Assembly: GCF_963082655.1 (NCBI RefSeq)
Contig: NC_081552.1
Coordinates: 124,839,494-124,903,493, forward strand
Source of the DNA: Stomoxys calcitrans
Taxonomy: Eukaryota; Arthropoda; Insecta; Diptera; Muscidae
Direction of reading: 5' to 3'
Length of the DNA stretch: 64,000 bases
Shown here: one piece after another, positions 21,117 to 31,146 of the stretch
Numbering within the stretch: the stretch's first letter is position 1
Layout: the number at the start of each line of letters is the position of its first letter
Notes under the pieces: model-generated
What the model was told of the DNA's origin: nothing
The model's database searches: none
The model's input: only the letters and a program-made list of their open reading frames with translations
Made by a program: the position numbers and the translations under genes

Positions 21117-22540
21117 TATACCCTCCACCAAAGGATGGGGGTATACTAATTTCGTCATTCTGTTTGTAACTACTCAAAATATTCGTCTAAGACCCCATAA
21201 AGTATATATATTCTTGATCGTCGCGACATTTTATGTCGATCTAGCCATGTCCGTCTATCTGTTTGTCGAAAGCACGCTAACTTCCGAAGGAGTAAAGCTA
21301 GCAGCTTGAAATTTTGCACAAATACTTCTTATTAGTGTAGGTCGGTTGGTATCGTAAATGGGCCATATCAGTCCATGTTTTGATATAGCTGCCATATAAA
21401 CCGATCTTGGGTCTTGACTTCTTGATCCTCTAGAGTGCGCAATTCTTATTCGATTTAAATGAAATTTTGCACGACGTGTTTTGTTATGATATCCAACAAC
21501 TATGCCAAGTATGGTTGAAATCGGTTCATAACCTGATATAGCTGCCATATAAACCGATCTGGCGTCTTGACTTCTTGAGCCTCTAGAGTGCGCAATTCTT
21601 ATCCGATTGGAATGAAATTTTGCACGACGTGTTTTGTTATGATATCCAACAACTGTGCTACGTATGGTTCAAATCGGTCCATAACCTTATATAGCTGTCA
21701 TATAAACCGATCTTGGGTCTTGACTTCATGAGCCTTTAGAGGGCGCAATTCTTATCCAATTTGAATGAATTTTGGCACGTAGTATTTTGTTATGATATCC
21801 AACAACTGTGCCAAGTATGGTTCAAATCGGTCCATAACCTGACATAGCTGTCATATAAACAGATCTGGGGACTTGACTTCTTGAGCTTCTAAAGGGAGCA
21901 ATTCCTATCCGATTTGGCTGAAATTTCGCAAGACATTTTTTATTGTTACAATCAACAACTATGTCAAATAAAGTACAAGTCGGTTCATAACCTGATTTAG
22001 CTGCCATATAAACCGATATGGGATCTTGACTTCTTGGGCCTCTAGAGGTCGCAATTATTATCCGATTTTCCTAAAATTTTGTACGACAGATTCTCTCATG
22101 ACCATTAACATATGTGTTTATTATGGTCTGAATCGGTCTATCGGCCCGATACAGCTCACATATAATTCGATCCCTCTATTTTACTTCTTGAGCCCACAAA
22201 GAGCGCAATTATTATTCGATTTGGCTGACATTTTATACAGGTCTCCAACATAAATATAATTATATTGTGGTTCAAACCGGACCATATCCTAATATCGCTC
22301 TAATAGCAGAGCAAATCTTTTCATATTTCCTTTTTTTTTGCCTAAGAAGAGATGCCGGGAAAAGAACTCGACAAATGCGATCCATGGTCGAGGGTATATA
22401 AGATTCGGCCCGGCCGAACTTAGCACGCTTTTACTTGTTTTGCCTAAGAAGAGATGGAGGGAAAAGAACTCGACAAATGCCATACATGGTGGAGGATATA
22501 TAAGATTCGGCCCGGCCGAACTTAGCACGCTTTTACTTGT
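21117..22540 (+). mobile_element. HINE-A with duplicated 3' terminus (right arm)
   Basis: Mirror of 7,088-8,511. The two consecutive hairpin/CTTTTACTTG ends lie at about 22,350-22,440 and 22,440-22,540. Confidence 0.78.
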
Positions 22541-22735
22541 TATTTTTAGGGTACTATATGAGAGCACACAAAATTTCGTTTAAATCGCACCACCCATCTC
22601 CGAGTTCTGGCGTTTCTGAAGATTAGGGTAAAGGGGAGGGTCCGCCCCCCTTCAGATATCAAAAAATGTAGTACCCTATTTTCACCACGGGGCCATACAT
22701 ACAAACAAACCTACAAACAAACACAAATTGATTTT
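22541..22735 (-). mobile_element. Element C 5' fragment with a 69-bp deletion
   Basis: Mirror of 6,827-7,086, but the conserved block containing the ACTCAGAAACGG motif is missing between about 22,694 and 22,695. Confidence 0.65.
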
Positions 22736-23537
22736 TACAATATATATAAGATAAGAATAGAGTACGTTGCTGATATATTTTCCGGGCTTAGTGTTTGGGT
22801 GACCACCCCAATCGCCAAAACACCCCCAAATCGGGCATATTTACCCACCATGTGGGTATGTGGAGCTTAAATGAAAGGTATTGGGGGATAGAGCAAGAAT
22901 TGATACCCATTTTCGCAAGAATTGATACCCAAAATACCCCACAAACAGCAATTTTTTAGTAGAGTAGAGTACGAATTTGATATCCAAATGTACGACCATG
23001 TATTTTAGGCATCACCCCTTCCCCAAAACACTCCCAAAGGGCAAACCTTTTTCGACCATTCCAATATGTGCCTCAAATGAAAGGTATTTGAGATTAGAAA
23101 ACGAATTTGATTACCAATCTTGGGGCCATGTGTTTGGTGGACGCCACATCCTGTAAACTCCCCTCAAAACCAATTGCAAAATGAGTTTTAATAAATGGTA
23201 TTTGAGAGAAGAGCACGATGCTGATATTTTTCAGTGCCAAGGGTCTGGGGTACCACCTCACTCCTGAAAACACCCCTAAATCAGATATCATGAAAATATC
23301 GGGCTGAAATAAAGTATTTTAAGAATGGAGTACACCTTACATAAAAACTTAAATTCGTAGACCAATAAAGATCATATGGGATTCAGATAAAGGCAATTAT
23401 ATTGTTTAAGTCAAGCGATATACTATCTTTGTAGCATGGTATTTCACTAAAAGCTCTTTAATTGTAAAAAATAAATATTTCATGGAAAATGTTGTTCCAT
23501 ATAAAGTAAAAGAAGGCGCAGGGTCCGGGTCAGCTAG
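22736..23537 (+). mobile_element. Element C, partial (right arm)
   Basis: Mirror of 6,021-6,815, ending in GGGTCAGCTAG at 23,537. Confidence 0.7.
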
Positions 23538-23593
23538 CTAAAAATAAACAAAAGAGTTATCTAAACACAAAATAAAAACATATTTACACATTC

Positions 23594-25922
23594 CTAATAT
23601 ATGGTAGGATAGCCACGTTGTTTTAAGACTGCACTTAGTCTATTTGGCATGGAGTTTACCAACTTCTCTGTTTCATCAGATGTTATTTTCGCCCATTCTG
23701 CCTGCATGACACTTCTTAACATCTCCTTGCTGGTTATAACGTGCTGACGAATTTTTTTCTCCAATAGATCCCAAAGGTGCTCAATGGCGTTGAGATCTGG
23801 GGATTGGGGTGGTGTTTTAAGCTGCTTTGGAGTGTTATATAGAAGCCAAAGCCTAACAACCTCCGATGTATGCTTTGGATCGTTATCTTGTTGGAACCAA
23901 AATGTCGTTGCTAACCCTAGTTTAGCAGCACTTGGTTTCAATTTTTTTTTTTTTTTTCAAAATATTGAGATAACCCCATTTATCCATTTTGGACTCAATA
24001 AATTCTAATTGATCCACTCCACTAGCAGCCATTCAGCCCCACACCACAACTCTACCACCACCGTGCTTCACCGTTCCAACTAAATTTTGTTTTTCCAGCT
24101 CAGTCCCGGACTTGTGTCACACTATTTGCCGTCCTTTAATGCCAAAAATACAGAATTTGCTCTCGTCGAAGAAAATAATTTGTTTCCAGAATTCAGGAGG
24201 CTTACTGATGAAAGTATTAGCGAATGCAATCCGCTTTTGTCTGTTTATGACTGATATATACGGCTTTCTTCGAGCAACTCTTCCATGAAATCCAGCTCTA
24301 TTTAATATTTTTCTGGCAGTTTCGATGCTTTTTTTATACCCTCCACCATAAGATGGGGGGTATACTAATTTCGTCATTCTGTTTGTAACTACTCGAAATA
24401 TTCGTGTGAGACCCCATAAAGTATATATATTCTTGATCGTCGTGACATTTTATGTCGATCTAGCCATGTCCGTCCGTCCGTCCGTCCGTCCGTCTGTCTG
24501 TCGAAAGCACGCTAACTTCCGAAGGAGTAAAGCTAGCCGCTTGAAATTTTGCACAAATACTTCTTATTAGTGTAGGTCGGTTGGTATTGTAAATGGGCCA
24601 TATCGGTCCATGTTTTGATATAGCTGCCATATAAACCGATCTTGGGTCTTGACTTCTTGAGCCTCTAGAGTGCGCAATTCTTATCCGATTGGAATGAAAT
24701 TTTGCACGACGTGTTTTGTTATGATATCCAACAACTGTGCCAAGTATGGTTCAAATCAGTCCATAACCTGACATAGCTGCCATATAAACCGATCTTGGGT
24801 CTTGACTTCTTGAGCCTCTAGCGTGCGCAATTCTTATCCGATTGGAATGAAATTTTGCACGACGTGTTTTGTTATGATATTCAACAACTGTGCCTAGTAT
24901 GGTTCAAATCGGTCCATCACCTGATATAGCTGCCATATAAACCGATCTTGGGTCTTGACTTCTTGAGCCTCTAGAGGGCGCAATTCTTATCCAATTTTAA
25001 TGAATTTTGGCACGTAGTATTTTGTTATGATATCCAACAACTGTGCCAAATATGGTTCAAATCGGTTCATAACCTGATATAGCTGTCATATAAACCGATC
25101 TTGGGTCTTGACTTCTTGAGCCTCTAGAGTGTGCAATTCTTATCCGATTGGAATGAAATTTTGCACGACGTGTTTCGTTATTATATCCAACAACTGTGCC
25201 ATGTATGGTTCAAATCGGTCCATAACCTGATATACCTGCCATATAAATCGATCTTGGATCTTGACTTCTTGAGCCTCCAGAGGTCGCAATTATTAACCGA
25301 TTTGCCTGAAATTTTGTACGACGGATTCTCTCATGACCATCTCGATCGATCTCTCTATTTTACTTCTTGAGCCCACAAAGAGCGCAATTCTTATTTGAAT
25401 TGGCTGACATTTTACACAGGTCTCCAACATAAATATAATTTAATTGTGGTCCAAACCGGACAATATCTTAATATCGCTGTAATCGCAGAGCAAATTTTTT
25501 CTTATATCCTTTTTTTGCCTAAGAAGAGATGCCGGGAAAAGAACTCGACAAATGCGATCCATGGTGGAGGGTATATAAGATTCGGCCCGGCCGAACTTAG
25601 CACGTTTTTACTTGTTAAACATTGTTTTAATATTTTCAACAATTTTGGTTGATGTTACACGATGGTTGTTGTTTGCCATATTAATCACTTTGCGCTCTTC
25701 TCTAACGGATAATTTTGTTGGACGCCCAGGCCGAGACTTTGAAGTTATAATGCCGGTTTCTTTGTAATTATTAATTACGCGCTGGACAGAAGAATACGTT
25801 CTTCCAACTGTTCCACCAATATTTCTAAAGCTTTGTCCTTCTTTCCACAATTTCATAATTATTTTTCTTTCAGATATGCATATTTCCATGTTTCCAAATT
25901 TATTAATTTTTAAAAAAAACAC
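23594..25922 (-). pseudogene. Tc1/mariner DD34E transposase pseudogene (right arm)
   Basis: Same interrupted frames as 3,636-5,964: N-terminal part 25,922-25,608, HINE-A interruption, middle part 24,377-24,117 and C-terminal part 23,941-23,594 with QQDNDPKHT and IEHLWD. It has the same stops and the A-run frameshift near 23,942-23,958. Confidence 0.9.
24336..25614 (+). mobile_element. HINE-A inserted in Tc1 (right arm)
   Basis: Mirror of 3,944-5,222. The motif CCGATCTTGGG sits at 24,636, 24,789 and 24,942, confirming the 153-bp period. Six GTCC units, as in the left copies. Confidence 0.8.
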
Positions 25923-26224
25923 GTATAACCATCACTTGTTATGATAATGAACTGAAACTGATCAAAAATAAGAACAAGCATCATAAAAAGTAACGGTACT
26001 TTCGAAGTAAACAAAGTGAACGCAGACTTTTTGGTTGTCATAAATTCGTCTTATGAGACAAAAGAACTGTTAAAACAAAAGCAAACTAGTATTTTTGTTT
26101 TCTAATTTAAGAAGCATAAAGAAACAATATACACAACAAAACTTAACTTTATTTATTTTTTATGTTGTTTTTTAATCATTAAAAAAGAAATTGTCACATG
26201 AACGCAGACTTTATGGACTATGTG

Positions 26225-26766
26225 TATATAGCCAAAAACATCATAGATTTTCCATTTCTATGTACATATATAAATACACGGATCCACTTTTGAGCGTATA
26301 AGTCCCGATTTCTTTAAAGCTTCAACCAGTTTGTTATTCCAAACCAAACATGATTGTTTTAGTCCGTATATAGCTTTGTTGAGCTTCAAATACTGTCCCT
26401 GTTCCCCAATAGAAACTCCATCTGGCTTTTCGATATACATATATATATATCTTCTTTTAACTCACCTTGCAAGAATGCTATTATTGCGTCCATCTGATAA
26501 ATTTCCAGACCATATTTCACTGCCATGGCTATTAAAAATCGAACTGATGTATTATATATCGTTGTATTATATAAAATATATCGAACCAGCGGGGAATACG
26601 ATTCTTCGTAGTCGATCCCTTGTACTTGGGTGAATCCCTTGGCCACCAATCTTGCTTTGTACTTGATATTGGTATCAGGTTCCCGTCTCTTCTTAAATAT
26701 TTTAACGACATTTTGTTTTAACAACATTTACTCCAGATTGTTTTTTCTACACATGTCCAGATGTTA
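26225..26766 (-). pseudogene. Ty1/copia reverse transcriptase, truncated by Tc1
   Basis: Frames 26,727-26,386 and 26,440-26,258 give YKARLVAKGFTQ, GIDYEESYSP, QMDAIIAFLQGEL and AIYGLKQS. Part of the first frame contains a short AT-rich duplication (ILYNTTIYNTS). The RT stops before its YVDD box, where Tc1 is inserted; the RNase H half is not in the window. Confidence 0.88.
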
Positions 26767-28080
26767 TTCTCTCTAAGTGACCCTAGCTCACTCTCAATCG
26801 CCTCAATCCACCTTTCTTTTTCACTGCCTTGGGTAGCCTCAGCAAAACTTACGGGTTCTTCTGTGCTATCAAAATTTCTTTTTGCCAATGTTTTCTTTTT
26901 TTCCAGCTAGACGTTTGCTTCTACGAGGAATATCAACATTATAACCTTGAGTATTGAAACTATCACCTAGAATCACTACAACTTTATTCTCTTCTTCTCC
27001 AAATCGGAACATGATTCAAAATCGGTCTGGTAGTCAGGAGTTTCTATATCATTTGCCCCCACTTCAACCGCATACACAGGAACATCTTTCTTGTCTTCGC
27101 CAATTGTACCAGAATAATAAAAAGAGCTTTCATGGAAAATTACATCTCGACATACAAATACTTCTCTCCGCTTTGGGTTATAAGCTCGATATCCTTTCGA
27201 AGTTGTACTGTATCCCACAAAAAGGCACTTTTCGGACTTGGCATCCATCTATTTACGTTTTTGCTTTGGGATATGTGCCATAGCTATGTAACCAAAAGTT
27301 TTTAAATAACTTACATTTGGGGTACGGCCGGTCCACATTTCTTCTGGAGTTTTTGGCAGGTTTTTTTTTGAGGTGATCTATTTATTATGTAGCTTGCACA
27401 ATTAACAGCTTCGGTCCAAAAAACTTCGGCATATTAGCATCACACATCATTGCCCGTGCTTTAGCTATCAAGTTGCGATTCATTCTCTCCGCGAGTTCAT
27501 TTTGCTCCGGAGTATATGGAACTGTAGTTTGATGTATTATACCACATTTCTTCAACTCGACGGCCATTTCTTCATTGATGTACTCCATTCCACTGCCTGT
27601 ACGTATTATTTTAATGATAGCTTCCATCTGGTTTTCAACCTCAGCTTTAAACTCACGGAAACAGTTTATGACTTAATTTTTACTTTTGATAAAATAGACC
27701 TTTACTCTGCGTGTGAAGTTATCAATGAACGTCACGAAGTAAAGACTGCCTCTGATGGATTTGACTTCCATTGGTCCACAAACATCTGAGTGTATGGCTT
27801 CTCAAACTTTAGATGCACTTGACCCTTCTGTCGGAAAACTGCTGCGATGCTGTTTTCCTTCTGCACACGACGTATATGACGCCAAAGAACTTTCCGGAAG
27901 CTGAACACCTTTTACCAAGCCTTTTGAAAGCAGTTTCAAATTATCAGATCCCAGATGAGCATACCGACGATACCATAAATAATAGGAATCTTCTTTTGTA
28001 ATGAAGACAGCATTCTTGGAAGGTGTATCGAGTTTATACTAACCATTTGTTTGACTTGCAGTTGCAATGATTTCCTTCGA
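26767..28080 (-). pseudogene. Ty1/copia integrase, degenerate
   Basis: Read downwards from 28,080: a YRRYAHLGSDNLKLL block and SCAEGKQHRSSFP (remnant of the HHCC zinc site with one Cys lost), HSDVCGPM with the first catalytic Asp, FIDNFTR, then frame 27,627-27,385 with IIRTGSGMEYIN and PEQNELAERMNR (catalytic Glu). Family members have RTDNG at the second catalytic Asp; here it is RTGSG (codon 27,597-27,595). Frame 27,248-26,976 is the C-terminal KCLFVGYSTTSKGYRAYNP domain. Several frameshifts and stops separate the blocks. Confidence 0.85.
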
Positions 28081-28450
28081 CTAATTCAAAATACGACAAC
28101 CCTTTTTATCGAAAATTACGCTGTTGTTTATTGACAATAAATTCATCTCCAACGATGGAACATGAAGAACTTCGTGCACGGTAACGATTTCATTACCTCT
28201 TGGAGTCGAAACAGTCATCGATATATTACCCTTTCCAATTGACAATAAATTCATCTCCAACGATGGAACATGAATAACTTCGTGCACGGTAACAATTTCA
28301 TTACCTCTTGGAGTCGAAACAGTCATGGATATATTACCCTTTCCAACAGCGTTCATGGTTGCATTATTTGCAGTTTTTATTTCTCCGGAGAAATCACCAA
28401 TCGTCCCGACGTGAAGTCATGTGGTTTGTAGCACCGCTATCTATGTACCA
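28081..28450 (-). pseudogene. Ty1/copia protease and pre-integrase region
   Basis: A TAG stop (28,453-28,451) ends the gag frame. The next codons read WYIDSGATNHMT, with the aspartic protease active site DSG at 28,441-28,433. A further TGA follows at about 28,400. Downstream (28,356-28,081) is the HVPSLEMNLLSI segment typical of the region before integrase, present twice because of a 108-bp duplication. Confidence 0.85.
28130..28345 (-). repeat. 108-bp in-frame tandem duplication in copia pol
   Basis: TTGACAATAA starts at 28,131 and again at 28,239. The 36-codon unit (GKGNISMTVSTPRGNEIVTV and following) is repeated with a few base changes, so it is not a perfect recent copy. The frame is preserved. 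Confidence 0.92.
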
Positions 28451-29225
28451 CTAGTTGTCTGAGGACTTTGTGCCTAACGCAGCGAGCATAGAACCGCCTT
28501 TGTTGGGAGTTTTATCTTTGGCTTTTGATGGGCATTCTGATGCGTAATGGCCTATACCATCACAATTAAAACATCGCGACTTACCCTTCTTTTCTTGCTT
28601 GTAGAACTTTTTCTGACATTTTGCGTTCTTTCCATCGATGTTTCTGGTTTTCTTGGAGAACAAAGCACTATTAGAAGTTGATAGCTCAAATTTGACATCT
28701 TGCAGAAGTTTCATTTTGACCCCATCGGCAGTCAACAGCTTCCCGGTACTTCCAATTGTCATTATCATGGGCTGAAACTCACTTGGCAATCCTCTTAGAA
28801 GTAAGCTTTCAATCCATTCATCGTTCACACTGAATCCTATATCATTTAATTTCTGGGATGTTGAAATTACTTGATTGACGTAATCTTCCACCGATGAACA
28901 TTCCACCAATTGAATGGAGCACAATTTTTGTAACAGGCCAATTCGTCTATCCAATCCGCTATCTTGAAAAAGACTTTTGAGAGACTTCCGCTGATGTGTT
29001 GCAATCTCGCACATGCACATATAAGCTTTTGTCGATAGCTAGGATTATCTTGCATCTTGCCTTTTTATTCTTCTCAGCATCCAAAACGGAATTGTCTCCT
29101 GAAGGTTCAATACAATTCCAATAGTTTTCTAAATCCAATTGCGTTTTCATGACAAAGCTCCATGTTGACCAATTTTCGGAGCCAACAAGCTTTTCCATCT
29201 GTTGTATTGTTTCAATCGAATTCAT
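28451..29225 (-). pseudogene. Ty1/copia gag (capsid/nucleocapsid), frameshifted
   Basis: Starts at 29,225 with MNSIETIQQMEKL..NWSTW, the usual start of copia Gag. A frameshift near 28,970-29,020 moves reading into the 189-codon frame ending at 28,451. That frame has LLLRGLPSEFQPM (UBN2/retrotran_gag region) and, near its end, the zinc knuckle CFNCDGIGHYASEC (C150, C153, H158, C163). Gag would form the particle and bind RNA; this copy needs a frameshift correction and stops before protease. Confidence 0.9.
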
Positions 29226-29282
29226 TGCACAAATTTCAGGACAAATTCAACGAGAAAAAACAATATTCAATTAACAGATTTG

Positions 29283-29298
29283 CTCTGGGCCCATAACC
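29283..29298 (-). promoter_or_regulatory. copia primer binding site
   Basis: On the minus strand GGTTATGGGCCCAGAG lies 58 bp upstream of the gag ATG. Copia elements prime from an internal fragment of initiator tRNA-Met, and this GGTTATGGGCCCAG string is the site known from Drosophila copia. It marks the downstream boundary of the 5' LTR. Confidence 0.7.
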
Positions 29299-29406
29299 TT
29301 TTAGCAGAGCAAAAATAAAATACGTCTTTTCAGTTGAACGATTTGATATAACAATGGAGAAAATATTTTATTGACATAAGTTTCAAAGACAAGAACAAAC
29401 AAAAAA
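29299..29406 (-). other. Remnant of copia 5' LTR, truncated
   Basis: About 105 bp of A/T-rich sequence between the primer site and the HINE-A at 29,407. An LTR end (..CA) is not evident, and most of the LTR has been removed or lies beyond the HINE-A. Confidence 0.35.
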
Positions 29407-30256
29407 CAAGTAAAATCGTGCTAAGTTCGGCCGGGCCGAATCTTATATACGCTCCACCATGAATCGCATTTGTCGAGTTCTTTTCCCGGCATCTCTTCTT
29501 AGGCAAAAAGTGATATAAGAAAAGATTTGGTCTGCTATTAAAGCGATATTAAGATATGGTCCGGTTTGGACTACAATTATATTATATGTTGGAGACCTGT
29601 GTAAAATGTCAGCCAATTCGAATAAGAATTGCGCCCTTTGGGGGCTCAAGAAGTAAAATAGAGAGATCGATTTATATCGGGGTATAGACCGATTCAGACC
29701 ATAATAAACACGTATGTTGATGGTCATTAGAGAATCCGTCGTACAAAATTTGAGGCAAATCGGATAATAATTGCGACCTCTACAGGCTCAAGAAGTCAAG
29801 ATCCCAGATCGGTTTATATGACAGCTATATCAGGTTATGAACCGATTTGAACCATACTTGGCACAGTTGTTGATAGCAACAAAACACGTCGTGCAAAATT
29901 TCATTCAAATCGGATAAGAATTGCGCCCTCTAGAGGCTCAAGAAGTCAAGACCCAAGATCGGTTTATATGACAGCTATATCAAAACATGGACCGATATGG
30001 TCCATTTACAATACCAACCGACCTACACTAATTTGAAGTATTTGTGCAAAATTTCAAGCTGCTAGCTTTACTCCTTCGGAAGTTAGCGTGCTTTCGACAG
30101 ACAGACGGACGGACGGACGGACATGGCTAGATCGACATAAAATGTCACGACGATCAAGAATATATATACTTTATGAGGTCTCAGACGAATATTTCGAGTA
30201 GTTACAAACAGAATGACGAAATTAGTATACCCCCCATCTTATGGTGGAGGGTATAA
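29407..30256 (-). mobile_element. HINE-A
   Basis: From CAAGTAAAATCGTGC with the hairpin at about 29,427 to GGTGGAGGGTATA at 30,256, with three to four 153-bp units and a (GGAC)n tract at about 30,108-30,122. Confidence 0.8.
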
Positions 30257-30777
30257 TAATTTACAAAATCAAAGCCTACTTGTTTTGTTCGCACAAGTAC
30301 ATTTTCAAATGAGTACTTTTCTAGCAGGATTGGAAGTCATAACAGAACACTATATGCAAAATTTTAGCCAAATCGGACAATAATTATGGTCTCAAGAAAT
30401 CAAATCGGGAGATCTGATTTAAACCGTAGTTGGCGCAGTTGTTGGAAGACATAACAGAACACTACAGGTTAAATTTTAGCCAAATCGGACAAAAATTGCG
30501 GCTTCCAGAGGCTAAAGAAGTCAAATCGGGAAATCGGTTTTTGTGGGAGCTATTTCTGAATCTGAAGCGATATGGCCATTTGCTATCTCCAAAATCCTAC
30601 ATTGATATCAAGTATCTGTGCAAAATTTCAAGCGGACGGACATGGCTATATCGACACAAATCGTCGAGACGATCAAGAATATATATACTTTATTGGGTTT
30701 TAGACAAATATTTCGAAGTGTTAGAAACGGAATGACTAGATTATTACCACCACCATGCTATGGTGGTGGGTATAAAA
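30257..30777 (-). mobile_element. HINE-A variant b (TATACCCACCACC end)
   Basis: Follows the previous HINE directly via ACAAAATCAAAGCCTACTTG. The interior has GGAAGTCATAACAGAACACT and GCCAAATCGGACAA units, the 5' terminus is at 30,771. A close relative in the same context is at 52,676-53,247. Confidence 0.65.
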
Positions 30778-30797
30778 ATAACAACTTATTTAATCTG

Positions 30798-31113
30798 CAA
30801 ATTGCAAATTTTGCCCATGAAAATTCCACTATAGAACAGGGGCAAACTTCCCACATATCAATGAGTGCAGTCTGATTCAAGTTTAAGCTCAATGATAAGG
30901 GGCCTCCTTTTTATAGCCGAGTCCGAACGGCGTGCCGCAGTGCGACACCTCTTTATAGAGAAGTTTTACATGGCATAGTACCTCACAAATGTCGCCAGCA
31001 TTAGGAGGGGAAAACCACCGGTGAGAATGTTTTTCTGATGTTCTCGCCAGGATTCGAACCCAGGCGTTCGGCGTCATAGGCGGACATGCTAACCTCTGCG
31101 CTACGGTGGCCTC
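30798..31113 (-). mobile_element. tRNA-derived SINE, near full length
   Basis: Minus strand: the head GAGGCCACCGTAGCGCAG starts at 31,113 and contains Pol III A and B boxes. A tRNA-unrelated body follows (GGTACTATGCCATG; GTGTCGCACTGCGGC; TTGAGCTTAAACTTGAATC), then a tail CCTGTTCTATAGTGGAATTT ending near GCAAAATTTGC. The second copy at 56,066-56,380 has the same start and end, which defines an element of about 315 bp. It is not a functional tRNA: only the 5' ~75 bp are tRNA-like. Confidence 0.85.
31050..31103 (-). promoter_or_regulatory. Internal Pol III promoter (A and B boxes) of the SINE
   Basis: A box TAGCGCAGAGG at 31,103-31,093 (consensus TRGYNNARNNG) and B box GGTTCGAATCC at 31,060-31,050 (consensus GWTCRANNC) at tRNA-like spacing. 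Confidence 0.8.
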
Positions 31114-31146
31114 TTATTATTCTTATTTAATCTATGTATATAAAAA

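Larger units (their letters stand above)
23538..26224 (-). mobile_element. Tc1-like element (right arm)
   Basis: Mirror of 3,334-6,020, inserted in the copia RT. It differs from left copies A and B by a few bases (for example near 23,466 and 23,639), whereas A and B agree with each other. Confidence 0.87.
15892..26766 (-). repeat. Right arm of the giant inverted repeat
   Basis: Reverse complement of the left arm, ending at the copia sequence where the left copy is cut by the tandem-duplication junction (shared TAA at 2,792-2,794 and 26,764-26,766). Copia continues outward from here, so the true outer limit of the palindrome may lie beyond the window on the left side. Confidence 0.95.

Noticed and set aside
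15892..26766. Palindrome as a simple missed-adapter read artefact
   Set aside because: That would give identical arms; here a 1.49-kb insertion, a 69-bp and a 14-bp indel and several SNPs separate them. Head-to-head joining of two haplotypes is not excluded and is kept as an alternative.
31030..31113. A possible tRNA gene on the minus strand
   Set aside because: A and B boxes are present, but the sequence continues into a ~240-bp body shared with a second copy at 56,066-56,380, so it is a SINE head and not a tRNA gene.
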